Origin: Muraenolepis orangiensis
Taxonomy: Eukaryota > Chordata > Actinopteri > Gadiformes > Muraenolepididae
Direction of reading: 5' to 3'
Length of the DNA stretch: 64,000 nt
Assembly: GCA_027704905.1 (NCBI GenBank)
Contig: CM051002.1
Span: 2,184,696 to 2,248,695 of the forward strand
Positions within the stretch are counted from its first letter, which is position 1, and each line of letters starts with the position of its first letter. This document shows, piece by piece, positions 12,167-25,499 of the stretch. The notes below the pieces were generated by a model that did not search any database, had not been told where the DNA came from, and saw nothing but the letters and a program-made list of their open reading frames with translations. The translations under genes were made by a program, and so were the position numbers.

Positions 12167-12510
12167 TGTCCCGGCCGAACTATGGACCCGAACCCAAATG
12201 CACAACTCCGATGAGGGAAAAGCTTGAAGCTAAAACGCAAAAGACCAAATAACAAAACCTGACAATGGAGTAGCAAGATTTGGAAACAAAGTGCTGGATC
12301 TCTGGCATGAAACGAGACAAACTGGCACAGAACAAAGGAAGACTCAGACTATTTATGCACAAGGTAACAGGGAACAGGTGGAAACAATCAGGTGCGGGGC
12401 AGACAATCACACAGGCGGGAAAACATGAAGGGAAAAGTTAGATTTCAAAATAAAACAGGAAAGCTCAACACAAAAACTAATTAAATTAACTTAACATAAT
12501 TTTCTGGACA
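12167..12510 (-). mobile_element. Probable solo LTR, 344 bp
   Basis: The segment starts TGTCC and ends GGACA, the TG...CA ends with short inverted termini expected of an LTR. On the minus strand it has an LTR-like internal order, with a TATA-like CATAAATAG about midway and a transcribed pyrimidine-rich part after it. Flanks read TGATA on the left and TGACA on the right, a possible target duplication with one mismatch. No internal retroelement body is attached. The composition resembles LTRs of fish Ty3/Gypsy elements, but the family is inferred. Confidence 0.5.
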
Positions 12511-12514
12511 TGAC

Positions 12515-14130
12515 ATGAGCAGTCTAGCTGAAATCAAGACCTGCGCTGACCAGCTGGCTCCTGTGTTCACCGACATCTACAACGCATGACTGCAACAGTC
12601 TGTCGTCCCAGTGTGCTTCAAAGAGACAACCATTGTGCCGTTACCAAAAAAGACCAAGGTAACAAGCCTCAATGATTATCATCCAGTGGCTTTAACACCC
12701 ATAGCCATGAAGTGCCTGGAGAAACTTAGAAATAAGCATATAAACGTGTCCATCCCTGAGTCCCTAGACCCACTCCAGTTTGCATACAGACCAAACAGCT
12801 CTGTAGACGACCCCATCTCCCTGGCACTACACACGGCCCTGCAGCACCTAGACAGGAGGGACACCTACGTCAGACTGCTGTTCATTGACTACAGCTCGGC
12901 GTTCAACACCATCGTTCCCTCCAAGTTGGTCCTGAAACTGAGGGACCTAGGTCTGGGCGTCTCCATCTCTAACTGGATTATGGACTTCCTGATGGGCAGT
13001 CCTCAAGTGGTGAAGATTGGGAACAACTCTCATCCACTCTGGTCCTCAACACCGGAGCACCCCAAGGCTGCTGCCTCAGTCCCCGGCTGTACTCGCTGTA
13101 CACACATGACTGTACTGCCACGCACCGCAATAATCGGATTATCAAGTTTGCAGACAACACCACAGTCATCGGCTTGATAAGCGAGGGCGATGAAACGTAC
13201 GTGAAAAGAGTACAGAGATGAGGTGGTCCAGCAGACGCGATGGTGTGAGGACAACAGCCTCGCACTGAATGTCAGCAAGACCAAGGAGCTCATCGTGGAC
13301 TTCAGGAGCCCCCGGGGCACCCACTCCACCATCAGCCTGGAGGGGACACCAGTGGAAGTTGTCAGCTGCTTCCGTTTCCTTGGGCTACAGATCTCCGATG
13401 ACCTGGCATGGACACGCAACATGGAGGTCATGCTGAAGAAGGCACACCAGCGTCTCTATGCTCTGCGGTGCCTCAGAAAAAGCGGAATAGGCCAGAGGTG
13501 GCTAGTGAACTTCTACCGTGGCACCGTAGAGAGCGTCCTGACGAGTGACGTCACTGTGTGGTACGGCAACACCACTGCACGGGACAAGAAAGACATCCAG
13601 AGGGTCGTGAGGACGGCAGAGAAGATCATCGGGTGTGCACTTCCATGCATTGAGGAGATCCTTAGGACCAGATGTCGGAAGAAGGCCATCTCCATCATAA
13701 AAGACTGCAACCACCCTGGGCTCCATCTCTTTTCCCCCCTACCGTCTGGTTGCGCAGCATCCGTACAAGTACTACCAGGTTTAAGGATAGTTTTTATCCA
13801 CAGGCAGTGTGCCTACTGAACTGCTAGGAGTGCCACTTTCACTTTCATAACGTTAACACATTAACATTAACATTACACTTACATACTTTTCTGGACTTAT
13901 CACAGTTACTGCACTGTATTCATGATGCTGCTGCACCACTGGCACTTTAAATGCTTTTGAAAGATTTTTGTAAAAAAAACATGTACATATCATATAAGTC
14001 ACTTTGCTGCTCTTTTATTGTTTATTTTATTGTATATATTTTTATTTGTATGGTATTTTTGTGATTTATACTGTGGGAGAGAATGGGGAGTAAGCATTCC
14101 TATGTACTTGTATCTTGTATCAGGCGGTGT
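12515..14130 (+). mobile_element. Decayed CR1/L2-like LINE, RT domain to 3' end (copy B)
   Basis: A 5'-truncated LINE that begins inside the reverse transcriptase and runs through the C-terminal region and 3' UTR to the block GGAATGGGGAGTAAGCATT-like at about 14,085-14,105. It is the longest of four copies of this family in the window (others at 783-1,485, 45,945-46,240 and 48,115-48,721). The left edge abuts the probable solo LTR. The 3' boundary is approximate. Confidence 0.85.
12530..13819 (+). pseudogene. LINE reverse transcriptase pseudogene
   Basis: Frame 2 from 12,611 carries RT blocks LNDYHPVALTPIAMKCLEKL, QFAYRPN and FIDYSSAFNT (motif A). The frame is closed upstream by a TGA inside an otherwise conserved stretch near 12,588. 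A frameshift near 13,035 moves the GAPQGC block to another frame. The catalytic FADD box reads FADN, losing one metal-binding aspartate. From 13,223 to 13,819 frame 2 is open again and holds the conserved LNVSKTKELIVDF, FLGLQISDDL and VWYGNTT blocks of the C-terminal region. The enzyme would have copied LINE RNA at a nicked target. This copy cannot make a working product. Confidence 0.9.
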
Positions 14131-14810
14131 ACAGTCCAGCCCCTGAAGTTCGGCTACAGCATAATCAAACTACTGGATCTGAGATTAGCGAGACTTTATA
14201 CCCAGATTTATTGACTGGGTGTCAATGAATAAATAGGGGAATAAATCAGTACAAAATAAATACATAAATACAGGAATATACTTTCATACAAAATAATTAC
14301 GTAACGATACAAAAATGTCAACAAATACAAAGAAATTATGATTATCTACTTTATTCAGTAATTTTTTTATGAAAGATTGTGTTGGATTTGATCCTCCATA
14401 GGCAGTAATAATAATTGGTAATTGGTAATAACATTCCTGTCACGACGAGATGCTCAGCCACTAGGTAATAATTGAAACTCACTAAATCTTAATTAATGGT
14501 TAGTATATCAGCCTTATATAATTATCATTTTGATTTGACTTGTGTGTAGATTTGCTATAAGACTTTGTGCTTTGTGAAAACCATGAATGTGTGGCATTGT
14601 TCTTAGACAGGCCCCCGTACACTCAGCTTGTGGTACAAGAGGGAAGGTAGAGTGTTTTCTCTCCCTCATGGCTCTGGCTGTCTAGTTTGTATGTTAAGCA
14701 ACTGTGAAAATGCACAACATCTGCACATGCCTGGTAGTACCTTTACACTGAAATATCCCTTATGATCTATTCCTTTGACCCTTTTCCAGGTGTGTGTCTG
14801 TCTGTCTGTC

Positions 14811-14841
<31 letters not shown>

Positions 14842-15334
14842 CTGCGTGTATGCGTGCCACATGAGAGCGCTTGAATTCCAGCTTTCTGATTGCTCCACTT
14901 CTCGCTGCAGCTTGTCGGGAAGGAAATCGTCCCACTGGTATTTTGACCTCGTCTAGGTCAGCAGCCCCTAACTCAACTCCCACGACTACACTGCGCTCTA
15001 CACATCTCTGTGGACTAAACAACTAAGCCACAGATTCAATTGGAACTGTGCTATGGTCGGTTCAAGCTGCCTTTTAACTGGGTTACAAACACCGGATATT
15101 AAACCCACTAAAAATAGCTCAGTGTCCTCTCAGTCCTCAGTCGTAGTGTTTGGCTCCAAATGATTTGTGTCCGGTCAAAACAGTGCACTGCTTTTTGCTC
15201 CATTGTCTTTTAATGCATGTCCTCAGCATAAACCCATACAAACAAGTTTGTATTATTTGAATTGTTCATATGAAATCTTAAAAAAAAATCTTTACATATA
15301 TATTTTTTCAATCTGGAAGATTTTAACAGGAATT
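14131..15334. other. Unique sequence with a (TCTG)n(TG)n tract
   Basis: No gene seen. A short compound microsatellite, (TCTG)5 then (TG)n, lies at 14,797-14,840. Confidence 0.5.
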
Positions 15335-15361
15335 TGAATCCTCTTTATTGGTCACATTCAT

Positions 15362-15444
<83 letters not shown>

Positions 15445-15630
15445 GAAATACGTTCCTCTGCGTTTAACCCATCCTAGTATTAGGAGCAGTGTGCATCTAT
15501 GGTATATACAGCTCCCCGGGGAGCAGGGTAGGGGGTCTGGTGCCTTGCTCAAGGGCACCTCGGCAGTGCCCAGGAAGCCAACTGGCCCCTTTTTCCAAGT
15601 ACCAGTTCTCACTCCTTACTTCTACTGCCG
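15335..15630. repeat. Dispersed teleost repeat, copy 1, carrying (CA)40
   Basis: The segment after the CA tract (TTCCTCTGCGTTTAACCCAT, GGAGCAG, CCTTGCTCAAGGGCACCTC) matches 63,835-64,000 closely, and the few bases before the tract also match. It is a common fish interspersed repeat. I cannot name its class from sequence alone. Confidence 0.75.
15362..15442. repeat. (CA)40 microsatellite
   Basis: A perfect CA array inside the dispersed repeat. The sister copy at 63,853 has only about four CA units at this place. Confidence 0.97.
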
Positions 15631-15831
15631 CCCCCCCCCAATATGTACACTTTAAGAACGGGTTCTTCGAATGGCCTTTCAGGCTCCCTCAAACCCTTAT
15701 CTTGCAGATGCGTCTGACGTTGACCCCGCAGGTTTCCCACGCGTCTGTTCTGAGCAGCTGCTGCAGCGCCTGCGAGCCGTGCTACTCGTCAGGTCCTTCT
15801 GCTGTTATGCTTCTACAGCCAACATCATCCA

Positions 15832-15856
15832 CCCCCCCCCCCCCCCCCCCCCCCCC
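15832..15856. repeat. Poly(C) run of about 25
   Basis: The longest homopolymer C run in the window. Confidence 0.92.
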
Positions 15857-16225
15857 AAGGCAAGGCTGCTCCCACAGAGGCAAGCGGGGAATATCGTAGC
15901 AGTAACGCATGCATTAGCTCTTTAAAGACACACACCGTTTCATATATATATATGTTTCATCTACCCATTCTTTGGAAGTTTGACCGCATTTAGAGCCGCA
16001 TTTGGTGCACAGATGAAACATGGGACCCTCCAGGCCAAAGACGGTCTGTGCAATTTATTTGAATGGTGTTGCATTGACACTTCTATCTCCTGCTTATTCA
16101 AGCTGTAGCTCCCTAAGTTACGTTAGTTATATTTGATCTTTTAGTTAGTTAGTTAGTTGAATTTAAGACATTTTGAGGTCAAGAAATTAATTAAATAACT
16201 TTGGAACATGTCATATACATATGTC
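15857..16225. other. Unique sequence, no gene seen
   Basis: A/T-rich flank of the LINE insertion at 16,273. It holds a small (TTAG)n motif near 16,141. Confidence 0.4.
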
Positions 16226-16272
16226 AAGAGGTAAATAAAGGGGCTACAATTTTTAAAAAAGCTCCTGAAAAT
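16226..16272. repeat. 47-bp target-site duplication, left copy
   Basis: Matches 18,979-19,025 over 47 positions with one mismatch (T5A6 versus T6A5). It begins AAGAGGTAAATAAAG and ends GCTCCTGAAAAT. It brackets the antisense LINE exactly. Confidence 0.93.
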
Positions 16273-16515
16273 CAAGTCAAGTCAAGTTTATTGTCACTTC
16301 ACAGTTTACAGTTTAGTATAAAGCAGTGATGTGAAAATCTTGTGTGCAATACCCGACGACAGACAGCAGTTATAAAATAAGATAAAAATAGAATAAAAAT
16401 AGAATAAAGAATATAAAATAAAAATAAAAATGCAATTTATAAAATGCAAAAATCAGCACAGAAAAGAGCAATATGTATATATAAATCAATGTAATAAAAT
16501 ATACATTGTTATATG

Positions 16516-16820
16516 TTATACGCCCTTGTTCAGCAGCCTGATGGCCTGACTGTGGAAGCTATCTCTAAGCCTATTTGTACAACACTTGATACTGCGGTAT
16601 CGCCTGCCTGACGGTAATAGTGAGTACAGTTCGTGGCTGGGGTGGGCAATGTCTTTTATAATTCGTTTGGCCTTGGCCACGCACCGCTGGTTGTAAATGT
16701 CCAGGAGGGAGGGGAGCTCACCTCCAACGATATACTGGGCCGTCCGCACCACCCTTTGAAGCGCTCTGCGCTCGAGTGCAGTGCAGTTCCCGTACCAGGC
16801 GGTGATACACCCTGTAAGAA
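16516..16820 (-). pseudogene. LINE ORF2 C-terminal end after a frameshift
   Basis: This continues the ORF at 16,718-18,895 in another minus frame. It carries RVVRTAQYIVGGELPSL, the IIKDIAHPSHELYSLLPSG block and a final RDSFHSQAIRLLN segment, the standard C-terminus of CR1/L2-like ORF2 proteins. A single-base indel near 16,820 separates it from the main frame, so the copy is inactive unless the indel is a sequence error. Confidence 0.85.
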
Positions 16821-18895
16821 CACTCGATGGTGCCGTTGTAGAATGTTCTCAGGATGCGGGGGCCCATGCTGAATTTCTTCAGACGCCTGAGAAAATACAG
16901 GCGTTGTTGGGCCCTTTTCACCACGTGTGTGGTGTGCGTGGACCATGTGAGGTCCTCGGAGATGTGCACGCCGAGGAACTTGAAGCTGCTGACCCTCTCT
17001 ACTGCAACGCCGTCGATGGAGATAGGGCTGTGCTCTCCCCTCTGCCTCCTGATGTCCACGATCAGCTCCTTGGTCTTCTTGACGTTGAGGGCGAGGCTGT
17101 TCTCCTGGCACCACTGCTCCAGCGATCCGACCTCCTCCCTGTAGGCTGTCTCGTCGTCGCCGGCGATCAGGCCCATCACTGTCGTGTCGTCAGCAAACTT
17201 GACGATGACGTTGGAGCTGTGCATAGCCATGCAGTCGTGGGTGTAGAGGGAGTAGAGGAGAGGGCTCAGCACGCATCCCTGGGGGGCTCCCGTGTTGAGG
17301 GTCAGTGGCTCTGATGTGGTGCTGCCCATCCTCACCACCTGGCGGCGGTCCGACAGGAGGTCCAGTATCCAGCTGCACATGGATGGGGGTACGCCTAGAC
17401 CTCTCAGCTTAGTGTCGAGCTTGGCAGGAACTATTGTGTTGAATGCTGAGCTGTAGTCCACAAACAGCATTCGCACATAACAGTTCTTTCCCTCCAGGTG
17501 GGAAAGGGCAGTGTGGAGGGCCATGGCAATTGCGTCGTCCGTGGATCTATTTTGACGATATGCAAATTGCCATGGGTCCAGCGTGGTAGGTAACACGGAG
17601 CAAATAAAGTCCTTGACCAACCTCTCGAAGCATTTGCTAACGATCGAGGTGAGGGCCACAGGTCTATAGTCATTCAGGCATGTTACCTTGGTTTGTTTAG
17701 GGACAGGCACGATGGTGGATATCTTGAAGACCGCGGGGACAACAGCCTGGGACAGGGAGAGGTTGAAGATGTCTGCAAAGACTCCTGCCAACTGGTCTGC
17801 GCATGCTCTGAGGACGCGGCCCGGGATGTCGTCGGGGCCTGCCGCCTTACGGATGTTCAGCCGCTTAAAGGTGCGGCGCACATCCGCCTCCGAGATGCGC
17901 AGCTGGCTGGTCTCCTCAGTCGGTGCTGGCTTCGGCGGGCTGCCGTTTACGTCGAACCGAGCAAAAAATGTATTTAGCTCTCCTGGGAGGGAGGTAGAGG
18001 AGTTCTCTACACAACTGGTTCTCCCTCTGAAGTTCGTTATGGTCTGCAGCCCCTGCCACATACCCCTCGCATCGTGGTTCTTGAATTTATCTTCCACTCT
18101 GTCCTTATACTCCCGCTTGGCAGTGACGATGGTCTTACGGAGGTCGTAACGGGCTCTCGTATATTCCTCCGTATTCCCGGAACCAAAGGCGGCGTTACGC
18201 GCATGTAGGGCAGCGCGAACATCGCCGTTAATCCACGGTTTCTGGTTGGGATATATCCGAACCGACTTGGTCGGAACAACGTCATCTATGCACTTCTTGA
18301 TGAACCCGGTGACCGACGACGCGTACTCGTTGATGTTATTGTCCGAGGCAACGCGGAACATGTGCCAGTCAGCGTGATCAAAACAATCCTGCAGCGTAGA
18401 GTCTGATTGGTCCGACCAGCATTGGACCTCCCTCACAGCGATCGGTTGCTGCTTCAGTCTCTGCCTATAGGCGGGGAGTAGCTGGATAGAGCGGTGATCT
18501 GATTTGCCGAACGGTGGGCGGAGGAGGGCCTTGTAGCCATCACGGAAGGGAGTGTAGCAGTGGTCGAGGATCCGCTCGCCCCGTGTGTTGCTCTTTATGT
18601 GTTGGTAGAACTTCGGGAGAACCTTCTTCAGGTTCGCCTTGTTGAAGTCCCCCGCCACGATGAGAGCAGCCTCGGGGTGTGCCGACTCCTGTTCGCTGAT
18701 AGCCCCGTACAGTTCCTTCAGCGCTGTGTCCGTGTTGGCTTGTGGGGGAATGTAAACAGCGGTCACGGTTACCGCTGTAAACTCCCGAGGTAGCCAGTGT
18801 GGACGGCACATAAGCATCAGGTACTCCAGGTCCGGGGAACAGAAAGACTTGAGGGGATGTACATGACTTTGGTTGCACCAAGATCTGTTTATCAT
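16718..18895 (-). CDS. LINE ORF2: endonuclease C-terminal part and reverse transcriptase
   Basis: A 725-residue frame. Residues 81-85 (AGDFN), 110-114 (LDHCY) and 131-134 (KSDH) are the late motifs of an APE-type endonuclease, which nicks target DNA. RT follows: AAGPDDIPGRVL (351-362), LNDYRPVALT (407-416), FVDYSSAFNT (478-487, motif A), GAPQGCVLSP (536-545, motif B) and FADDTT (567-572, motif C with both catalytic aspartates). It primes cDNA synthesis on the nicked target. The start ATG is internal: the same frame stays open upstream to the truncation at 18,978 with RGGGVCLM, another endonuclease block. The last about 20 residues are out of frame; the true C-terminus continues at 16,516-16,820. 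The nuclease N-terminus and ORF1 are missing. Confidence 0.93.
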   Translation of the reverse strand: MINRSWCNQSHVHPLKSFCSPDLEYLMLMCRPHWLPREFTAVTVTAVYIPPQANTDTALKELYGAISEQESAHPEAALIVAGDFNKANLKKVLPKFYQHIKSNTRGERILDHCYTPFRDGYKALLRPPFGKSDHRSIQLLPAYRQRLKQQPIAVREVQCWSDQSDSTLQDCFDHADWHMFRVASDNNINEYASSVTGFIKKCIDDVVPTKSVRIYPNQKPWINGDVRAALHARNAAFGSGNTEEYTRARYDLRKTIVTAKREYKDRVEDKFKNHDARGMWQGLQTITNFRGRTSCVENSSTSLPGELNTFFARFDVNGSPPKPAPTEETSQLRISEADVRRTFKRLNIRKAAGPDDIPGRVLRACADQLAGVFADIFNLSLSQAVVPAVFKISTIVPVPKQTKVTCLNDYRPVALTSIVSKCFERLVKDFICSVLPTTLDPWQFAYRQNRSTDDAIAMALHTALSHLEGKNCYVRMLFVDYSSAFNTIVPAKLDTKLRGLGVPPSMCSWILDLLSDRRQVVRMGSTTSEPLTLNTGAPQGCVLSPLLYSLYTHDCMAMHSSNVIVKFADDTTVMGLIAGDDETAYREEVGSLEQWCQENSLALNVKKTKELIVDIRRQRGEHSPISIDGVAVERVSSFKFLGVHISEDLTWSTHTTHVVKRAQQRLYFLRRLKKFSMGPRILRTFYNGTIECSYRVYHRLVRELHCTRAQSASKGGADGPVYRWR

Positions 18896-18978
18896 GAGAC
18901 ATACCCCCCCTCCGCGATCTTTACCGGAGAGAGCCTTTGTTCTGTCCGCCCGGTGTACGGAAAATCCTGTCGGCTCGG

Positions 18979-19025
18979 AAGAGGTAAATAAAGGGGCTAC
19001 AATTTTTTAAAAAGCTCCTGAAAAT
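18979..19025. repeat. 47-bp target-site duplication, right copy
   Basis: Pairs with 16,226-16,272 at 46 of 47 positions. Confidence 0.93.
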
Positions 19026-20481
19026 GAACGCTGGCATGTAAGCTAGCTGTTAAGTCAAGGTAAAAATAAAGGGACATTTTAACTAAATGTCTGGTGAAGA
19101 GATCCAATAATTTCCAAAGTGTGGTTTTGATTGGCGGTATCTTTTAATGTTCCTGAAGGAACATTAAAAGGGATCAGCTTAGCTGTGAACATGTGGATGT
19201 AATTGGATAGCCTGCTATATAACTTGAGTAGGAATATTGAATTGAACATTGAATGTTCAATATGCCATATTGAATATAGGCTAGTTAAATTATACCTCAC
19301 GCACATATACTGTGCAAACATCTCTAGGACCAAGACCCCAAGACAAGGGTCCATCAATTATCAGCCCACTATTATGGTTATGTGCTTGTTAATAAACTGT
19401 CATCGTCCTTTAATATTATTTTGTTTGCTAATCATGCTGCATTTCTCGCGCTATAGTTGTCCTGTGTATCGCAGTCACACAACCGTACACATTTGCTTGC
19501 TATTATAAACATGAAACGTACTGGTAACAATGTCTGATTGTGGCCTGCTTCTCTATGCTTCAGTCAGTGTAGGCACTGGTAGCACTGGAGCTAATGTGGG
19601 CCTACATTACAATGCAGCTATATCTCTTACCCGTCCGTTCATTCGCAAAATGCCCCCATGGGTTTTCCTGATTGACTTCCCCTTGTGGCTGGTTTTTAGT
19701 GCAGTTCTCTCCATGTAACGGGGGGGGGGTCTTTGTTTGGGCGACGAGCTGCCACACTGATCGTTACTCCGTAAGGGGAAAGTCAATTCTGTCTGTAGTT
19801 ATTACAAAGGGATATATGAAGGGACTCTGGTGACTTCAATGGTAGATTCAGTCAGACACACACACACACATATGTTGATGTGTGTGTATATATGTATATA
19901 TGGTTATATACAGTATATGGTTAAGGTTATGTTATCTATGTTAAGTTTTTCTTCTTAAAAAAAGGTATTTTGTTACATCATATAAATGTTATAAATGTTA
20001 ATAAATGTCTCTTGGGAAACCTCTTACACATTCCATACAAATACCACAATATTGTGTATTGCAATTAAATATAATCCCTTTCCATTACTTATTATATGCA
20101 GCATTTTAAATAATGAAAAAACCTGTAATTGTGTACTATTCGGGGTACAATTATGAATTTCCACTTTTAGAAACCTGCCAATTAATCAGATACTTTTCAA
20201 AGGGTTATATGAAGACTTTGTTGACTAAAAGTCCATAATTATTCATTTATAGATTTTTTTTTTTTTTATATATTTGTATCCTGCTCCTTTTAAGTGGCAG
20301 AATAAAGAGCCATCTTTGATATCCACCCAGAATAACAAGAGCATCTGTGAGATGCAAGACACCATGTGAATGATCTGCCTCTGAAGCTCCCCCTAAGCAC
20401 TTTGTAAGGTGGCAGTCTGCACAAGTTTATGCCTTAACTTTAAACATCACTGGATTGTTTTATTTATTTCCTTTGTTCTGT
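19026..20481. other. Unique sequence, one tight palindrome
   Basis: No gene seen. CTTTTAATGTTCCT at 19,141-19,154 pairs perfectly with 19,157-19,170 around a 2-nt centre. Short (CA)n and TATATG runs lie near 19,857-19,915. Confidence 0.5.
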
Positions 20482-22422
<1,941 letters not shown>

Positions 22423-22689
22423 GTTGTTCCATGTGTTTTTGTTCTGTGCTTCTGCACTATTCCACATGGTAATGTGATGCCCCTCCAAACAGGGCTGTGC
22501 TGCGCTTCCCTCCCACTGGTCTCCCCTGGCTCGCTAGCAGCAGCTAATTGCTATCTCAGGGCGTGTTTCCCATGTCTCACATGGGCCCTCAAAAGTGTAT
22601 CACCCAATGCACAGCCAACTATGTATTCAGGGCTCCAAACCTGAAGGAAAAAAAATAAAAGATTCTTAAAGTGAAAGAAATCACATAAC

Positions 22690-22970
22690 CTTATTATATT
22701 ATTTATAATTGCTGCTAACTTACTTGTATATACTTTGTGCTGCTACTTAGTCCAGCCATGTTTGTGTACTTATTTGTCATACTCGTACTTTATTTGACTT
22801 ATTTGTCTTGTTGTTACTTACGTGTACTTACGTATATTTATTGGCCATACTTAGTATGTTAGGTTTCTTTTTATTCTCTTTCCTTTTCTTCTGCACGGTC
22901 CCTTCTGCTGTAACATTGCAAATTTCCCCGCTGTGGGACAACAAAGGACTTCTTATCTTATTAAATGAAA
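22690..22970 (+). mobile_element. LINE 3' end (different family)
   Basis: The run of TACTTA/TATTTG repeats followed by ACATTGCAAATTTCCCCGCT, GTGGGACAACAAAGGA and a CTTATCTTATT end is the standard 3' terminus of a common fish LINE. No coding part remains. Confidence 0.6.
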
Positions 22971-23676
22971 ATGCAAAAGAAAAAGATTCACCCAATTCCA
23001 CTCCAACTATCAGAAATGTGAAAACTTGTGAGAAACTTGCAGCGACTGAGTCGGAGATCAAAGTCATCTTGTATGTTTGCTCACACTGCAGGTTTTATTC
23101 ACCCGTTCCGCTCGGCCGGCGCTTGTGATTTCCCGGCTCAGGCGGTACGGTTGACATGGCTCGATGTGGCTGCTCACTCAGCACCAAACCTCCAGACACT
23201 TTTGTCTCTTGGAAATTTCCAAAACTTTCCAAAACTTTGTTTTCATTCCAAAACAATGCGGCCCCAATCGTCAAGCTTTTTTTCTTTTTTGGATTGTGAG
23301 AGGTCAGAAATCCTCCCCTTCTGAAAATCGGAAAATTGTTAAAATCATACAATGGCTTTAAATTGACTTGGCTTAAGCCAGGCACAGGTCTATGTAATAT
23401 ATTGTCTAGATTTAAACAAGATATAATGCGATTTAAACAAGATGATGTGAACAGTTTATTTAATTTTATAAAATTTATTTAATTTAATGTGAATTATGAC
23501 CATGGAAAAAACTCCTGAGAATATATTCACAGAGACGGAAAGCAAGAAAGTTTAATGACACAAATATTGACACAATACAAATTTGACCAGCAAAAGTGGA
23601 TCATCTTTCTGCAAATAATCAGTGGAAATACTATACCTATAAATAACTGAAATGGACTATATATATATATACGTGT

Positions 23677-23710
<34 letters not shown>

Positions 23711-25499
23711 ATAGTTATATATATATATATATAGTTATATTGTTATATATATATATATAGTTATATTGTTATATATATAGTTATATATATAGTTATATAT
23801 ATATAGTTATATATATATATGTGTGTATATATATGTATATAACTATAGGAGACCTCCCCATGGACACACACAGAGTATATGTTAGCCCAGTGAATTAAAG
23901 ATGTACCGACGTCACACTGCTTATGATCTGTCACTTAATCATGTCCATCAGCACTGATTATTCTGCATGCATTACCATATGGTGGAGCAAATCGAAACCT
24001 TCAATCTGGACTACCATCCGGCCATCTGTTGCTGATTGATTGATTTTTGGTCATGCAATTCAAATAATTTGGCTTCTCTGCTTTTAATTGGCCAAAGATT
24101 GTGCAGTGCGTTTCTATCACCGATGAGATCAAACATTTAGCCAATCCCTAATGCAATGTCAGCTTTCCTCACCCCCTGATCTGCTTTGATTGGTTTGTCC
24201 TAATGACAATTACTTCTACTAATTGGTTTTAACCATGTGAGCTGTGGTAGAGAATGATCTGGTTGGTTTGGTGGATGGGGAAAGTAAAAGGAGGCGTGTC
24301 ATTATGAAACGCCTTGAGTTCTGCTCGCTGGCTGAGCTGTGAGTGTGTGTCAGTCGCTCCCCCACTGACACATGTGTTGTTGTTTGTCTTAATGCTCTGC
24401 ATAACCACGCCGTGGGCCACACATTAGAGAGGGCACCCGTTGATACATGAGGCATCGCCAAAGCTCCTGGCGTCAAATCAGATTAAAACCAAAGTTGTTG
24501 CTGGAGTCTATTCTCTGCATATCAAACAAAACATGATCACTTTAAACTGTTTCCTAGGTTTGGTTTTGGTTTCTTGTACATTTTCTGGATGCTTTTTGAC
24601 TTCATTTGTAGGTATTGTACAATATACAATAAGGGGAGACATCCTAAGGAAAGGCTTTCATGAAATCACAATGGCTTTACCCTGATTGACCCTATAGTAG
24701 TTAGTTTCTACTTTATTCAGTGTCGGTTTTTACTGTACTCATGTCACATTGTCTAGTCTATCTCCGAGGAACACTTTAGGCCATGGTTACTTCATCAAGT
24801 GCCTAATACTACACACCCATATACAAATATTTAGTATCCCATGTTATTCCTCTTACACAAGACTTCTGTGAAGTACACTGCATGTCTTCCCTGACAATGA
24901 ACCGTTCCCTTGACTTCTGTGACTATTGTTCACCCTTCATTGCTATGGCCAACCTTTAGCTGAATGCTAACCAGTACACGTGTCACTCATTTCACATCCA
25001 CGCCTTGTAGATCAGCGGCTTTAGAACCAGTCCATTATGTGATGCTGCACACGTTGATACAGCTGAGCCACAAGCAACAGGTTGATCAACTGGGGGACAG
25101 AAACCTAAGACAGGGATGTGCTCTTATGAGGAGAAAATGGAGTAAGATACAGCCTGATGGGAAAACAAACCCTGGGGGCGGGGCCTTGAATAAGCTGATG
25201 TTGGTTCCTATTGGCTGCCAACCAGCTCCTCCAGAGGCCATCTGCTTCTTTTATCATTTTATTTTTGTACCCAAACCTTTAGGGCGTGGCTCATGCTGGT
25301 GTGTGACTGCTTAACACTTTCGTGGCATTCCTACACATGCCTATCTGCATGTGTATCTGTTATTTGGATTTTTGGATTTAAACAAAAAAAGACTGTCAAA
25401 CAAGAGCAACTTGGGGTGCTTTCACATTACATATCACAAGTGCGATGGCTTCCCCCCACCCGCTTTTCCTCCTGCTGGCCAGTCAGCACCACATGGCGA
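22971..25499. other. Unique sequence with a TA-rich tract
   Basis: An irregular TATATA/AGTTATAT array lies at about 23,658-23,850 and could extrude as a cruciform. No gene or named element is seen elsewhere. Confidence 0.5.

Larger units (their letters stand above)
16273..18978 (-). mobile_element. 5'-truncated L2-like LINE with target duplication
   Basis: A 2.7-kb non-LTR retrotransposon on the minus strand. Its 3' end (plus-strand left edge) is a short tandem tail, (CAAGT)3 as read on plus, following a GTGACAATAAA-type terminus; this is usual for L2-like elements, which end in short repeats rather than poly(A). The 5' end is cut off within the endonuclease domain at 18,978. Both sides carry a 47-bp target duplication. 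The 3' UTR spans about 16,273-16,515. The protein and tail type place it near, but not within, the family at 12,515-14,130. Confidence 0.93.

Noticed and set aside
16656..18902. Several frames of 80-177 codons on both strands across the LINE
   Set aside because: Shadows of the antisense ORF2 reading frame. Only the 725-residue frame and its C-terminal continuation carry RT motifs.
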